Assembly (NCBI RefSeq): GCF_000144605.1 | Contig: NC_014375.1 | Coordinates: forward strand, 1,736,001 to 1,800,000 | DNA from: Brevundimonas subvibrioides ATCC 15264 | Lineage (GTDB): Bacteria; Pseudomonadota; Alphaproteobacteria; Caulobacterales; Caulobacteraceae | Length of the DNA: 64,000 nucleotides | Direction: 5' to 3' | Shown: positions 26,428-34,965 of the stretch, one piece after another | Position numbering within the stretch: the stretch's first letter is position 1 | How the letters are laid out: each line of letters starts with the position of its first letter | The notes under the pieces: generated by a model | What the model saw: the letters and a program-made list of their open reading frames with translations, nothing else | Database searches by the model: none | Told to the model about the DNA's origin: nothing | Program-made: the position numbers and the translations under genes

Positions 26428-27354
26428 TTGAGCGGATATCGGACGGACATCGCGTCCCCAGGCTTCTGGGGCAGGCTTTCGGTGCGGGCGTTTACCCGCA
26501 GCTGGGGCCGGGACGTCATGCTCTACACAGGCGGGGTGTCGTTCTTCGCCCTGCTGGCGGTGTTTCCCGCCATCGCCATCCTGATCGGCTTCTACAAGGC
26601 CGTGCTGTCGATCGCGCAGGTCGGCGAGCAGGCGGCCGCCCTGGCCGACGTCATGCCCCATGCCGCGCGCGCCATCTTCCGCGCCGAGATCGAGCGGTTG
26701 TCCAACGCCTCGGCGCGCACCGTCTCGACCCAGAGCGCCTTCGCCCTGATCGTCGGTGCCTATGCGGCGCACCGGGGGTTCAAGGCCCTGCTGGCGGGAC
26801 TGAACCTGATCCATGACGAGACGGAGCCGCACGGCTTCTTCAAGTTCAACCTGCTGGCCTTCTTCGTCGCTCTCTTCGCCTTCGCCCTGTTCACCGTCGT
26901 GTCCGGGGCGGTGGTGACCTCGCGACTGCTCGATCATGCAGGACCCGCCGCCGCGAGCAGCGGGTTCATGCCGCTGGACGGTCTGTGGCCGGCGCTGGGC
27001 CTCGGGCTCGGCCTGACCCTTCTGTATCGCTACGCCATGTCCCATCGCGATCCGGTGGCCTGGGGACCGTCGATCACCGGAGGCGTGGTGGCCACCCTCA
27101 TGTCGATGGTGTCGTCCTGGCTCTGCGCCATCTATGTCGAGCAGATCGCCCAGCTGGGCGCGACCTACGGCTCGGTCGGCGCCGTCGTCGTCCTGCTGAT
27201 CTGGCTGTCCTGGAACGTCAACGCCATCTTCTATGGCGGGGCCTTCGCCACGGAGATGGAGATCGCCTCGCGCGCCCGCGGCGCGCCCGACATCGAACCG
27301 GAGGCGTCCGGGTCCGTCGTCAACCTGTCGGAGCGGCGCGCCTCTCGACGGTAA
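26428..27354 (+). CDS. YihY/BrkB-family inner-membrane protein
   Basis: About 308 residues with six hydrophobic spans. GGVSFFALLAVFPAIAILIG, AYAAHRGFKALLAGLN, GSVGAVVVLLIWLSWNVNAI and FYGGAFATE are hallmarks of the family once misnamed ribonuclease BN. Start is unclear: TTG 26428 follows a GGGAA site, TTG 26380 is the longest frame, and the first ATG (26518) would cut the N-terminal helix. Its 3' end overlaps the convergent tusA-like gene by 35 bases. Function of the family is not settled (transport or envelope role). Confidence 0.82.
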   Translation: MSGYRTDIASPGFWGRLSVRAFTRSWGRDVMLYTGGVSFFALLAVFPAIAILIGFYKAVLSIAQVGEQAAALADVMPHAARAIFRAEIERLSNASARTVSTQSAFALIVGAYAAHRGFKALLAGLNLIHDETEPHGFFKFNLLAFFVALFAFALFTVVSGAVVTSRLLDHAGPAAASSGFMPLDGLWPALGLGLGLTLLYRYAMSHRDPVAWGPSITGGVVATLMSMVSSWLCAIYVEQIAQLGATYGSVGAVVVLLIWLSWNVNAIFYGGAFATEMEIASRARGAPDIEPEASGSVVNLSERRASRR

Positions 27355-27556
27355 TGGCCAGGCCGTCCGGGATCTCCTCGACCGACAGGACCCGCCCGCC
27401 CAGCTCTCCCATCAGGAACGGCACGTCGATCCGGGCCATGGGGTCTGACGCCAGAAGCCTGAAGGTGTCGATACCGGGCTGATCCTGCAGGGCCTTGCGC
27501 AGACGCAGGCTGGGGACGGGACAGCGGTGCCCCCGCGCGTCGATGACGGCCGTCAT
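27320..27556 (-). CDS. tusA: TusA-family sulfurtransferase
   Basis: 78 residues with the signature RGHRCPVPSLRLRKAL; Cys12 in the CPxP motif is the persulfide carrier. Full length for the family (70-80). It moves sulfane sulfur in the cytoplasm for tRNA thiolation or cofactor assembly. Start ATG overlaps the stop of the upstream pncC-like gene (ATGA), so the two are translated together. The tail overlaps the convergent YihY gene by 35 bases. Precise partner unknown; the symbol is given by family. Confidence 0.85.
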   Translation of the reverse strand: MTAVIDARGHRCPVPSLRLRKALQDQPGIDTFRLLASDPMARIDVPFLMGELGGRVLSVEEIPDGLAITVERRAAPTG

Positions 27557-28047
27557 GAAGACCCTGCGGCATCGAGCAGCATCTGCAGGGCGACCCGGAC
27601 GCTCGCCAGCCGCACAGTGTCGCGGCCGAGGTCGCCGAACCGGTGGACCGCATGCGCCACGCCCTGCGGGCTCGCACAGCCGAAATGCACCAGGCCGACC
27701 GGCTTGTCCGCCGATCCGCCGCCTGGCCCGGCGATGCCCGTGATGGAGACGGCCAGGTCGACGCCCGCGAGGTCGCGCGCCCCCGCTGCCATCGCCCGCG
27801 CCACGGGCTCGGACACGGCTCCGTTCCGGTCAATGAGCTCGGCCGGAACGCCCAGCATCTGCGTCTTGGCGGCATTGCTGTAGGTGACGAAGCCCCGGTC
27901 CACGACGGCCGACGATCCGGGCACGGCCGTCAGGGCCGCGGCGACCAGACCCCCGGTACAGCTTTCGGCCGTCGCGACCGTCAGGCCCCGCGCGGTGGCG
28001 GCGCCGATCACCGCGTCGGCCAGCGCCTGGATATCCTCTGGAAACAT
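27553..28047 (-). CDS. pncC: CinA C-terminal family, nicotinamide-nucleotide amidohydrolase
   Basis: 164 residues, the stand-alone PncC form without the MoaB-like N-terminal domain. ATAESCTGGLVAAALT carries the catalytic Ser, and GFVTYSNAAKTQMLGV and SITGIAGPGGGS are family blocks. It deamidates NMN to nicotinic acid mononucleotide in NAD recycling. It starts the two-gene operon with tusA (4-base overlap) and is divergent from the fused MFS/spermidine synthase gene. Confidence 0.9.
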   Translation of the reverse strand: MFPEDIQALADAVIGAATARGLTVATAESCTGGLVAAALTAVPGSSAVVDRGFVTYSNAAKTQMLGVPAELIDRNGAVSEPVARAMAAGARDLAGVDLAVSITGIAGPGGGSADKPVGLVHFGCASPQGVAHAVHRFGDLGRDTVRLASVRVALQMLLDAAGSS

Positions 28048-28128
28048 CGCCCTATCCGCAGCCGTGCCGAGTCAGTCTAGCGTGAGGCCCGTCAAGGGTT
28101 CTGTCGAGCCGAACAGACCGGAGGATCC

Positions 28129-30429
28129 ATGTCAGAGACCGTCCTGAACGCGGATGCGCCCGGATCGGGCGGGAACACGGCCGGCGATCGGCTGACGCCG
28201 CTGCTGTTCGCCGTCGCGATCTTCACCTCGGCGTCCCTGGTGTTCGTGGTCCAGCCGATGGTGACCAAGCTGGTCCTGCCCATGCTGGGCGGGTCGCCGT
28301 CGGTGTGGAACACCTCGATGGTCTTCTTCCAGACGGCGCTGCTGGCGGGCTATGCCTATGCCCACGCCCTGCAGCGGCTGAAGAGCCTGCGCACCCAGCT
28401 GGGCGTGCACCTGGCCCTGCTGGCCCTGGCCGCCCTGTTCCTGCCGCTGAAGATCAACGGGCTGCTCGGCGACCCGGATCCCTCTGCGCCGATCGGCTGG
28501 TTGCTGGCGACCTTGGTGCTGTCCGTCGGCGCGCCGTTCGCGGTCCTGTCCGCGACCGCCCCCCTGCTGCAGGCCTGGTTCGCACGAGTCCGGGCCGGGC
28601 ATGCTGACGGCCAGAATCCCTATGTCCTCTACGCCGCATCCAACCTGGGCAGCTTCCTGGCGCTGCTGGCCTATCCGGTCGTGATCGAGCCGCTGATGAC
28701 CCTGTCGGGTCAGCGGGCGGCCTGGAGCGGCGGCTATGCGATCTTCATGCTGCTGGTCGTGGGGCTGGCCCTGGTGACCTGGAAGCGGGGGTCCGCGCCG
28801 GCGCTGGATGCCGCGCCGGTCGCGCGCAGCAAGCCGATCGCGGGAGCCGACAAGATCAAGCTGGTCCTGATCGCCGCCGCGCCGTCCAGCCTGATGCTGG
28901 GGGTGACCCAGCACCTGTCCACCGACGTCGCCTCGGCCCCCTTCCTGTGGATCATACCGCTGGCGCTCTACCTGCTGACGTTCGTCATCGCGTTTTCCGC
29001 CAAGCCTCTGATTCCGCTCAAGTTTACCTTCGCCTTCCAGGCCGCCATGGCCGCCGCCTGCATCGTCCTCCTGCCGTTCAGAAATGGCGACTGGGTGATG
29101 ATGTTCGCCCTGCACCTGGGCACGTTCTTCATCACCGCCCTGATGTGCCATCAGGTCCTGGCCGCCCGGCGACCGGCCCCGGATCGTCTGACCGAGTTCT
29201 TCCTGCTCCTGTCCGTCGGCGGGGTCGTCGGCGGCGTCTTCAACGCCCTGATCGCGCCCGTGATCTTCAACATGGTGTGGGAGTATCCGCTGGTGCTGGT
29301 CCTGGTCGGTCTGGTCCGGCCGTGGAGCTGGGAGCCCGTGCGGCGGGTCGAGATCGCCCTGCTGCTCGGGGGCATCCTGCTGGCCATCGTGCCGCCCGTG
29401 GCGCTGGAGATCATGCGCTACAACCCGCCGTTCCGCGCCCTGTTCACGCTGGAGCAGATCGTGGCGCTGGCCCAGCTGATCTTCGGGGCGGCGGTGATCT
29501 GCGCCTTCCTTGTTCGCGAACGGTCGGTGTTCTTCACGGTGATCCTGGCCGTCGTGGCGATGGGGTCGCACCACATCGCGCGCGGCTATGTCTGGGATCT
29601 GAGCGAGCGGAGCTTCTTTGGCCTGATGCGGGTGGCCACGCCCCAGGACCCGCGACTGGGCGGCCCCGTCCATGTGCTGATGCACGGCACGACCCTGCAC
29701 GGGGCCCAGCCGGTGGACCCCCGGTTCGCCTGCATGCCCACGCTGTATTACGCGCCGTCCACGCCCCTCGGGCAGGTCATGCAGGGGCTGCAGCTGCGCA
29801 ACGACGGCCGGGGCGTGGCCGTCGGCGTGGTGGGGCAGGGGTCGGGAGCCATGGCGGGCTACAAGCGGGCCGAGGACACCCTGACCTTCTTCGAGATCGA
29901 TCCGATGGTCGACCGGCTGTCGCGCGACCCGGAGTGGTTCACCTTCATAACCGGCTGCGCCGATGGTCCGGTGCGGACCGTGCTGGGCGATGCGCGGCTG
30001 TCGATGGCGCATGAGACGGCGGGCAGCTACGACTATCTGGTCATCGACGCCTTCTCGTCGGACGCCGTGCCGACGCACCTGCTGACGGTCGAGGCGATCG
30101 CGGGATATCTGAAACTACTGAAGCCGGACGGGGTGCTGCTGCTGCACCTGTCGAACCGGAACCTCGACATCACCCGGCCGGCCCAGGCCGCGGCCGTTTC
30201 ACTGGGCGTGCCCTACCTGCACCAGATCTATGCCGAGCAGCCGTATGCGGCCGACATGGCCGAGGCCTCGACCGAGGCGATCATCCTGTCGCCGACCGAG
30301 GCGGGTCTGGCCCGGTTCCGGTCCGATCCCCGCTGGGCCGAGCTGCCGGACACCGACGTCAAACCCTGGACCGACGACTATGTGAACCTGTTCGGCTCGC
30401 TATGGCGTCACTTCAGGGGGCAGGGCTGA
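28129..30429 (+). CDS. Fused MFS/spermidine synthase-like membrane protein
   Basis: 766 residues. The N-terminal ~470 residues contain about a dozen hydrophobic spans, opening with VFVVQPMVTKLVLPMLGG, typical of fused proteins. The C-terminal ~250 residues are a spermidine-synthase-like methyltransferase fold: GVVGQGSGAMAG, FFEIDPMV, GDARLSM, YDYLVIDAFSSDAVPTHLL. GGAGG four bases before the ATG supports the start. Members are common and mostly uncharacterised; polyamine production is not shown. It is convergent with ispDF, leaving only 9 bases between the stops. Confidence 0.88.
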   Translation: MSETVLNADAPGSGGNTAGDRLTPLLFAVAIFTSASLVFVVQPMVTKLVLPMLGGSPSVWNTSMVFFQTALLAGYAYAHALQRLKSLRTQLGVHLALLALAALFLPLKINGLLGDPDPSAPIGWLLATLVLSVGAPFAVLSATAPLLQAWFARVRAGHADGQNPYVLYAASNLGSFLALLAYPVVIEPLMTLSGQRAAWSGGYAIFMLLVVGLALVTWKRGSAPALDAAPVARSKPIAGADKIKLVLIAAAPSSLMLGVTQHLSTDVASAPFLWIIPLALYLLTFVIAFSAKPLIPLKFTFAFQAAMAAACIVLLPFRNGDWVMMFALHLGTFFITALMCHQVLAARRPAPDRLTEFFLLLSVGGVVGGVFNALIAPVIFNMVWEYPLVLVLVGLVRPWSWEPVRRVEIALLLGGILLAIVPPVALEIMRYNPPFRALFTLEQIVALAQLIFGAAVICAFLVRERSVFFTVILAVVAMGSHHIARGYVWDLSERSFFGLMRVATPQDPRLGGPVHVLMHGTTLHGAQPVDPRFACMPTLYYAPSTPLGQVMQGLQLRNDGRGVAVGVVGQGSGAMAGYKRAEDTLTFFEIDPMVDRLSRDPEWFTFITGCADGPVRTVLGDARLSMAHETAGSYDYLVIDAFSSDAVPTHLLTVEAIAGYLKLLKPDGVLLLHLSNRNLDITRPAQAAAVSLGVPYLHQIYAEQPYAADMAEASTEAIILSPTEAGLARFRSDPRWAELPDTDVKPWTDDYVNLFGSLWRHFRGQG

Positions 30430-30438
30430 GCGTTCGGA

Positions 30439-31575
30439 TCAGCGGGGCAGTTCGATCGTCGCCACGGCCTGGGCCGCCAGGCCTTCACCCCGGCCGGTGA
30501 AGCCCAGGGTCTCGGTCGTCGTCGCCTTCACGCTGACCGCGTCCAGCGGCAGGGCCAGCAGTTCGGCCAGGCGCTCGCGCATGGCCTGCCGGTACGGTTT
30601 CACCTTGGGCCGTTCGCAGATCAGGGTGACGTCGACATGGACGATCTCGCCCCCGCGCGCCTTCACCAGTTCGGCCGCATGGACGAGGAACCGGTCCGAG
30701 GCCGCGCCCTTCCACTGCGGATCCTCCGGCGGGAAGTGATCGCCGATGTCGCCCGCGCCCAGCGCGCCGAGGATCGCGTCTGTCAGGGCATGCAGGCCGG
30801 CGTCCGCGTCGGAATGACCGATCAGGGTCTGGTCGTGAGCGATCTCGACGCCGCACAGCCAGACCGACGATCCCGGACCCCAGCGGTGGACGTCGAAACC
30901 GGAGCCCACGCGGGTCTGTCGGGAGATCATAGCTTCGGCCATGGCGAAATCCTCGGGATAGGTCAGTTTCATCAGACGCGGATCGCCCGCCACGAGGCGC
31001 ACGGTGCCGCCGTCGCGCTCGACCACGGCCGCGTCGTCGGTCGGTGTCTCGCCCGCCGGCCACGCGGCATAGGCGGCCAGCAGGCGGTCGGCGCGAAAGG
31101 CCTGGGGTGTCTGGGCGCGCCAGAGGCCGGCGCGGTCGACCGTCGCCTCGATCCGTTCCGCCTCGCCCCGCTTCAGCGTATCGGCGACGGGCAGGGCAGC
31201 GATGGCTCCATCGGCCTCGGCCAGGCCCGCAATCAGACGGGCGATCACGTCCGGGGACAGCAGCGGCCGCGCCGCGTCGTGCACCAGAACGATCCGATCG
31301 CCGGGGCCGGACAGGGCGCGCAGGCCCGCTTGAACCGAATCGCTTCGGTCCGCCCCGCCGCTCACCGCCGTCCAGTGCGACAGGCCGGCCAGGGCATCGG
31401 CCGCCCTGCCGTGACCGTCTGACGCCACGACCACGACCACCTGTTCGGCTCCGGCGTTCAGCAGCGCCTCGACCGACCAGCGGACCACGGGCTTGCCGCC
31501 CAGCGGTCGCCACTGCTTGTCCCCGCCGGCCCGGGAACCGGAGCCGGCCGCCACCACGATCGCTGCAAAGGTCAT
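30439..31575 (-). CDS. ispDF: Bifunctional IspD/IspF of the MEP isoprenoid pathway
   Basis: 378 residues. IspD half (1-~220): FAAIVVAAGSGSRAGGDKQW nucleotide loop, VLVHDAARPLL, and TDDAAVVERDG. IspF half (~222-378): RVGSGFDVHRWGPG with metal-binding D-x-H, IGHSDADAGLHALTDAILGA, GDIGDHFPP, ATTTETLGFTGRGEG. The fusion is usual in alphaproteobacteria. It makes CDP-methylerythritol and then the 2,4-cyclodiphosphate. ATG 31575 is chosen, with AAGG five bases before it; a TTG precedes it directly. Divergent from dus. Confidence 0.96.
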   Translation of the reverse strand: MTFAAIVVAAGSGSRAGGDKQWRPLGGKPVVRWSVEALLNAGAEQVVVVVASDGHGRAADALAGLSHWTAVSGGADRSDSVQAGLRALSGPGDRIVLVHDAARPLLSPDVIARLIAGLAEADGAIAALPVADTLKRGEAERIEATVDRAGLWRAQTPQAFRADRLLAAYAAWPAGETPTDDAAVVERDGGTVRLVAGDPRLMKLTYPEDFAMAEAMISRQTRVGSGFDVHRWGPGSSVWLCGVEIAHDQTLIGHSDADAGLHALTDAILGALGAGDIGDHFPPEDPQWKGAASDRFLVHAAELVKARGGEIVHVDVTLICERPKVKPYRQAMRERLAELLALPLDAVSVKATTTETLGFTGRGEGLAAQAVATIELPR

Positions 31576-31639
31576 CAAGGCCTTCTAGGGGCCATGATGG
31601 CGGTTGACGAGAGCCTGCGCATGGGATGGTGACGGACGG

Positions 31640-32698
31640 ATGAGCACAGGGTTCCTGATCGGCGACGTGACCATTCCCGGACGGGTGCTGATGGCCCCCA
31701 TGACCGGGATCACCGACCTGCCGTTCCGGCAGCTGGCCTGTCGTCTGGGCGCGGCCTATGTCGCGACCGAGATGGTGGCCTCGGCCGAGCTAGCGCGCGG
31801 ACGGCCCGACGTCATGCGCCGTGCGGCCGTCGGCGACGGACTGCCCCTGACGGTCATCCAACTGGTGGGCCGCGATCCGGCGGCGATGGCCCAGGGGGCC
31901 CGCATGGCCGAGGCGGCGGGGGCCGACATCGTCGATCTGAATTTCGGCTGCCCGGCCAAGGAGGTCACGGGCTCGGCCTCGGGTTCGGCCCTGATGCGGA
32001 CGCCGGATCTGGCGGGGCGGATCATGGCGGCGGTGGTGGCGGCCACGTCGCGTCCGGTCACGGTCAAGATGCGGCTGGGCTGGGACGACGCCAGCCGCAA
32101 CGCCGCCGAACTGGCGGCGCGCGCTGAAGACCTGGGCGTGAAGGCGGTGACCGTTCACGGCCGCACGCGCCAGCAGTTCTACACCGGCCATGCCGACTGG
32201 GATGCGATCGCGGCGGTCAAGACCGCGGTCGGCATCCCGGTCATCGTCAACGGCGACATCATTACCGCCGATCAGGCGCGGGAGGCCCTGCAGAAGTCGG
32301 GGGCCGACGCCCTGATGCTGGGCCGCGGCGTCTACGGCCGGCCCTGGCTCGCCGCCCATCTCGAGCGGGCGCTGCGTGACGGGACCGTGCTGACCGAGCC
32401 GGGGGCGGCCGAGCGCTTCGACATCGTCGTGGATCACATGCGGGCCTCGATCGCCTTCTACGGCCCGGGGCTGGGCCTCAAGATGTTCCGCAAGCATCTG
32501 GGCTGGTACGTCGAACAGGCCCCCTGGCCCGCCTCGGCGGACGACCGGCGGGCGGCCAAGGGCCAGATCTGTCGCCTCGATGATCCGGAGGCGGTCGTCC
32601 GGGTGCTGGCGGATCTCTGGCACGTCCCGGCCACGCAGCATTTGCGCAACGTCGCTGTTGAGTTTTCGCCACAGGTAGCCGAAGCTGCCTCGACATGA
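31640..32698 (+). CDS. dusB: tRNA-dihydrouridine synthase (DusB/NifR3)
   Basis: 352 residues, FMN TIM barrel. APMTGITDLPFRQLACRLGA, VDLNFGCPAKEVTGSASGSAL (catalytic Cys), TVHGRTRQQFYTG and VNGDIITADQA are diagnostic. It reduces uridine in the tRNA D-loop. The start ATG 31640 is used; upstream residues are not conserved-looking. The stop overlaps the ntrY start by four bases (ATGA). This nifR3 position at the head of a nitrogen-regulator operon is standard in alphaproteobacteria, but ntrB and ntrC are missing. Confidence 0.95.
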   Translation: MSTGFLIGDVTIPGRVLMAPMTGITDLPFRQLACRLGAAYVATEMVASAELARGRPDVMRRAAVGDGLPLTVIQLVGRDPAAMAQGARMAEAAGADIVDLNFGCPAKEVTGSASGSALMRTPDLAGRIMAAVVAATSRPVTVKMRLGWDDASRNAAELAARAEDLGVKAVTVHGRTRQQFYTGHADWDAIAAVKTAVGIPVIVNGDIITADQAREALQKSGADALMLGRGVYGRPWLAAHLERALRDGTVLTEPGAAERFDIVVDHMRASIAFYGPGLGLKMFRKHLGWYVEQAPWPASADDRRAAKGQICRLDDPEAVVRVLADLWHVPATQHLRNVAVEFSPQVAEAAST

Positions 32699-34956
32699 AC
32701 GACACGCCGGTCCAGCCCAGTGCGACAGATGGCGAGGCATCCCTGTGGGGATGGCTGGAGGCCGGTCGGATGCGTGCGGCGTTCGGCGCGGCCTATGCAC
32801 TGGCCTTCCTGATTGCCGGAGCCGCCATCTGGCTCGTTGCCGTGGCACCTGGTGCCGCCGCTGGAGATGACGCTCGCGCCACGGCCAGCCGCGCGGTCCT
32901 CTACATCCTCATCGCCAATCTGGTTCTGATCGGGGGTCTGGGGGCCATCATCGGCAGTCGCGTGCTGCGTCTGTCTCAACGTCGGGCGGACGATCCGGGC
33001 GCGCGCCTGCACCTTCGGTTCGTGACACTGTTCTCGCTGGTGGCGGTCGTGCCCGCAGTGCTGATCGCGCTGGTCTTCGGCCTGCTGGTCAATCGGGGCG
33101 TGGACCAGTGGTTCAGCCAGAACGTCCGCTCGGCCGTCGAGAACGGGGCCACGATCGGCCGGGCCTATATCGCCGATGTCGGCGGCGGGCTGGATCGCGA
33201 TCTGGAGACCATGGCCAACGAACTCGGCGGAGTGCGCGACGTGTTCGACAACCGGATCCAGTTCTCGGGCGCCCTGACGCAGATTGCGGAGTTCTTCGGC
33301 TATCCCGCCGTCTACATCCTGAACGGCAACGGCGAGGTGCTGGCCCGCGGTGAACTGCCGGATGCCCCCGCCTATGTCGCTCCGCCGCGCGAGGTGTTCG
33401 AAACCGCGGCCGAGGGCAATGAAGTGCCGGTGACGGTGACCGAGCATCCCGACACGGTCCGAGCCGTCTATCCGCTGCCGGACTACGGCGACGCCTATCT
33501 GTACGTCGTCCGGCCGCTGGCCCCCGGCATCGTCGCCCAGATGCGAAACGGCGAGGAGTCGATCCAGGGCTATCGCGTCGCCGAGGAGAGCCGCGCGCGG
33601 CTGCAGGCCGCCTTTGCGCTCAGCTATCTGGAGACGGCGCTGCTGGTGCTCGTCGGCGCGGTCTGGCTCGGCATGTCGGCGGCCAGCGCGATCTCGGCCC
33701 CGATCGGCCGGCTGGTGAAGGCCGCGGACCAGGTGGCGGCGGGCGACCTGTCCGCGCGGGTCGAGGCCGACGGCGCGCCGGGCGAGATCGCCACCCTGTC
33801 GCGCGCCTTCAACCGCATGACCGGCGACCTCCAGGCCCAGCAGGCCGCGCTCAAGACCGCCAGCGACGAGGCCCAGGACCGCAGCCGCTTCATCGAGACC
33901 GTCCTGTCCGGGGTCAGCGCGGGCGTCATCGGGCTGGACCGGCGCGGCCGGATTTCCGCGATCAACGACAGCGCCCTGCAGCTGCTGTCGATCTCCGAGG
34001 TCGAGGTGCGCGGCCAGAGCCTGGCCAGCGTCGCGCCCGAGCTGGGCGAGCTGGTCCGGCGCGTCGAGGCCCATATCGAGGAAGACATCGATGTCTCGCG
34101 CGAGGGTGAGATGCGCCGGCTGCGCGTCCGGATCGAGGGCGGCGTGGGCGGCGAGATGGTGCTGACTTTCGACGACATCACCCGTCTGGTCACGGCGCAG
34201 CGGAATGCCGCCTGGCGCGACGTGGCCCGCCGCATCGCCCACGAGATCAAGAACCCCCTGACGCCGATCCAGCTGTCGGCCGAGCGGCTGAAGCGCAAAT
34301 TCCGCCCCGCCATCACCGAGGATCTCGAGATCTTCGATCGCTGCACCGACACCATCATCCGTCAGGTTGGCGACATTGGCCGGATGGTGGACGAGTTCTC
34401 CTCCTTCGCCCGCATGCCGGCCCCGCGCTTCACCAACGAGAACCCCGCCGAACTGCTGCGCGAGGCGGTCTTCGCCCAGCGGGTTGCCGCGCCGGACATG
34501 GTCGTCGACCTGGTTGAGCCCCTGCCCAAGGCGAGGATGAAGGCGGACGGCCGGATGGTCGGCCAGGCCCTGGCCAATATCCTGAAGAACGCCGGAGAGG
34601 CCGTCGCCGCCCGCCGTCTCGGCACGCCCGCGGCCGAGGACGATGTCGCCATCAGCGCCCGGCTGGAGGTCGAGAACGGCATCGCCACCTTCATCATCGA
34701 GGATGCCGGCAAAGGCCTGCCCGTCCGTGACCGCGACCGCCTGACCGAGCCCTATGTCACGACCCGCGAGAAGGGCACCGGCCTCGGTCTCGCGATCGTC
34801 AAGCGCATCTGCGAGGACCACGGCGGCGACCTGAAACTGTCAGATGCCGACACCTTGGGCGGTGCCAAAATCTGTCTGATCTTTCCCCTCATTCCCACCG
34901 GCAAAGCCGACCGCGCGCCCGAGCCTCAAAGCTCGCGCACGCTGGCGGCCGAATAG
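32695..34956 (+). CDS. ntrY: Nitrogen-regulation sensor histidine kinase NtrY
   Basis: 753 residues: three N-terminal membrane spans by about residue 130, a periplasmic domain (~135-305), a further span, HAMP (~335-390), a PAS domain (~395-500), then kinase. The H-box is RRIAHEIKNPLTPIQL with phospho-acceptor His516. N, G1 and G2 boxes follow (NILKNAGEAV, EDAGKGLP, GTGLGLAIVKRICEDHGG). It overlaps dusB by four bases and is nine bases before ntrX, so it forms an operon. Known partner is NtrX; roles include nitrogen, redox and envelope control. Confidence 0.94.
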   Translation: MNDTPVQPSATDGEASLWGWLEAGRMRAAFGAAYALAFLIAGAAIWLVAVAPGAAAGDDARATASRAVLYILIANLVLIGGLGAIIGSRVLRLSQRRADDPGARLHLRFVTLFSLVAVVPAVLIALVFGLLVNRGVDQWFSQNVRSAVENGATIGRAYIADVGGGLDRDLETMANELGGVRDVFDNRIQFSGALTQIAEFFGYPAVYILNGNGEVLARGELPDAPAYVAPPREVFETAAEGNEVPVTVTEHPDTVRAVYPLPDYGDAYLYVVRPLAPGIVAQMRNGEESIQGYRVAEESRARLQAAFALSYLETALLVLVGAVWLGMSAASAISAPIGRLVKAADQVAAGDLSARVEADGAPGEIATLSRAFNRMTGDLQAQQAALKTASDEAQDRSRFIETVLSGVSAGVIGLDRRGRISAINDSALQLLSISEVEVRGQSLASVAPELGELVRRVEAHIEEDIDVSREGEMRRLRVRIEGGVGGEMVLTFDDITRLVTAQRNAAWRDVARRIAHEIKNPLTPIQLSAERLKRKFRPAITEDLEIFDRCTDTIIRQVGDIGRMVDEFSSFARMPAPRFTNENPAELLREAVFAQRVAAPDMVVDLVEPLPKARMKADGRMVGQALANILKNAGEAVAARRLGTPAAEDDVAISARLEVENGIATFIIEDAGKGLPVRDRDRLTEPYVTTREKGTGLGLAIVKRICEDHGGDLKLSDADTLGGAKICLIFPLIPTGKADRAPEPQSSRTLAAE

Positions 34957-34965
34957 CGAGGCGAT

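Noticed and set aside
28132..30078. 648-residue minus-strand frame opposite the fused MFS/spermidine synthase
   Set aside because: Rich in Gln/Arg/His/Gly with no domain; the plus strand encodes a clear membrane and methyltransferase protein.
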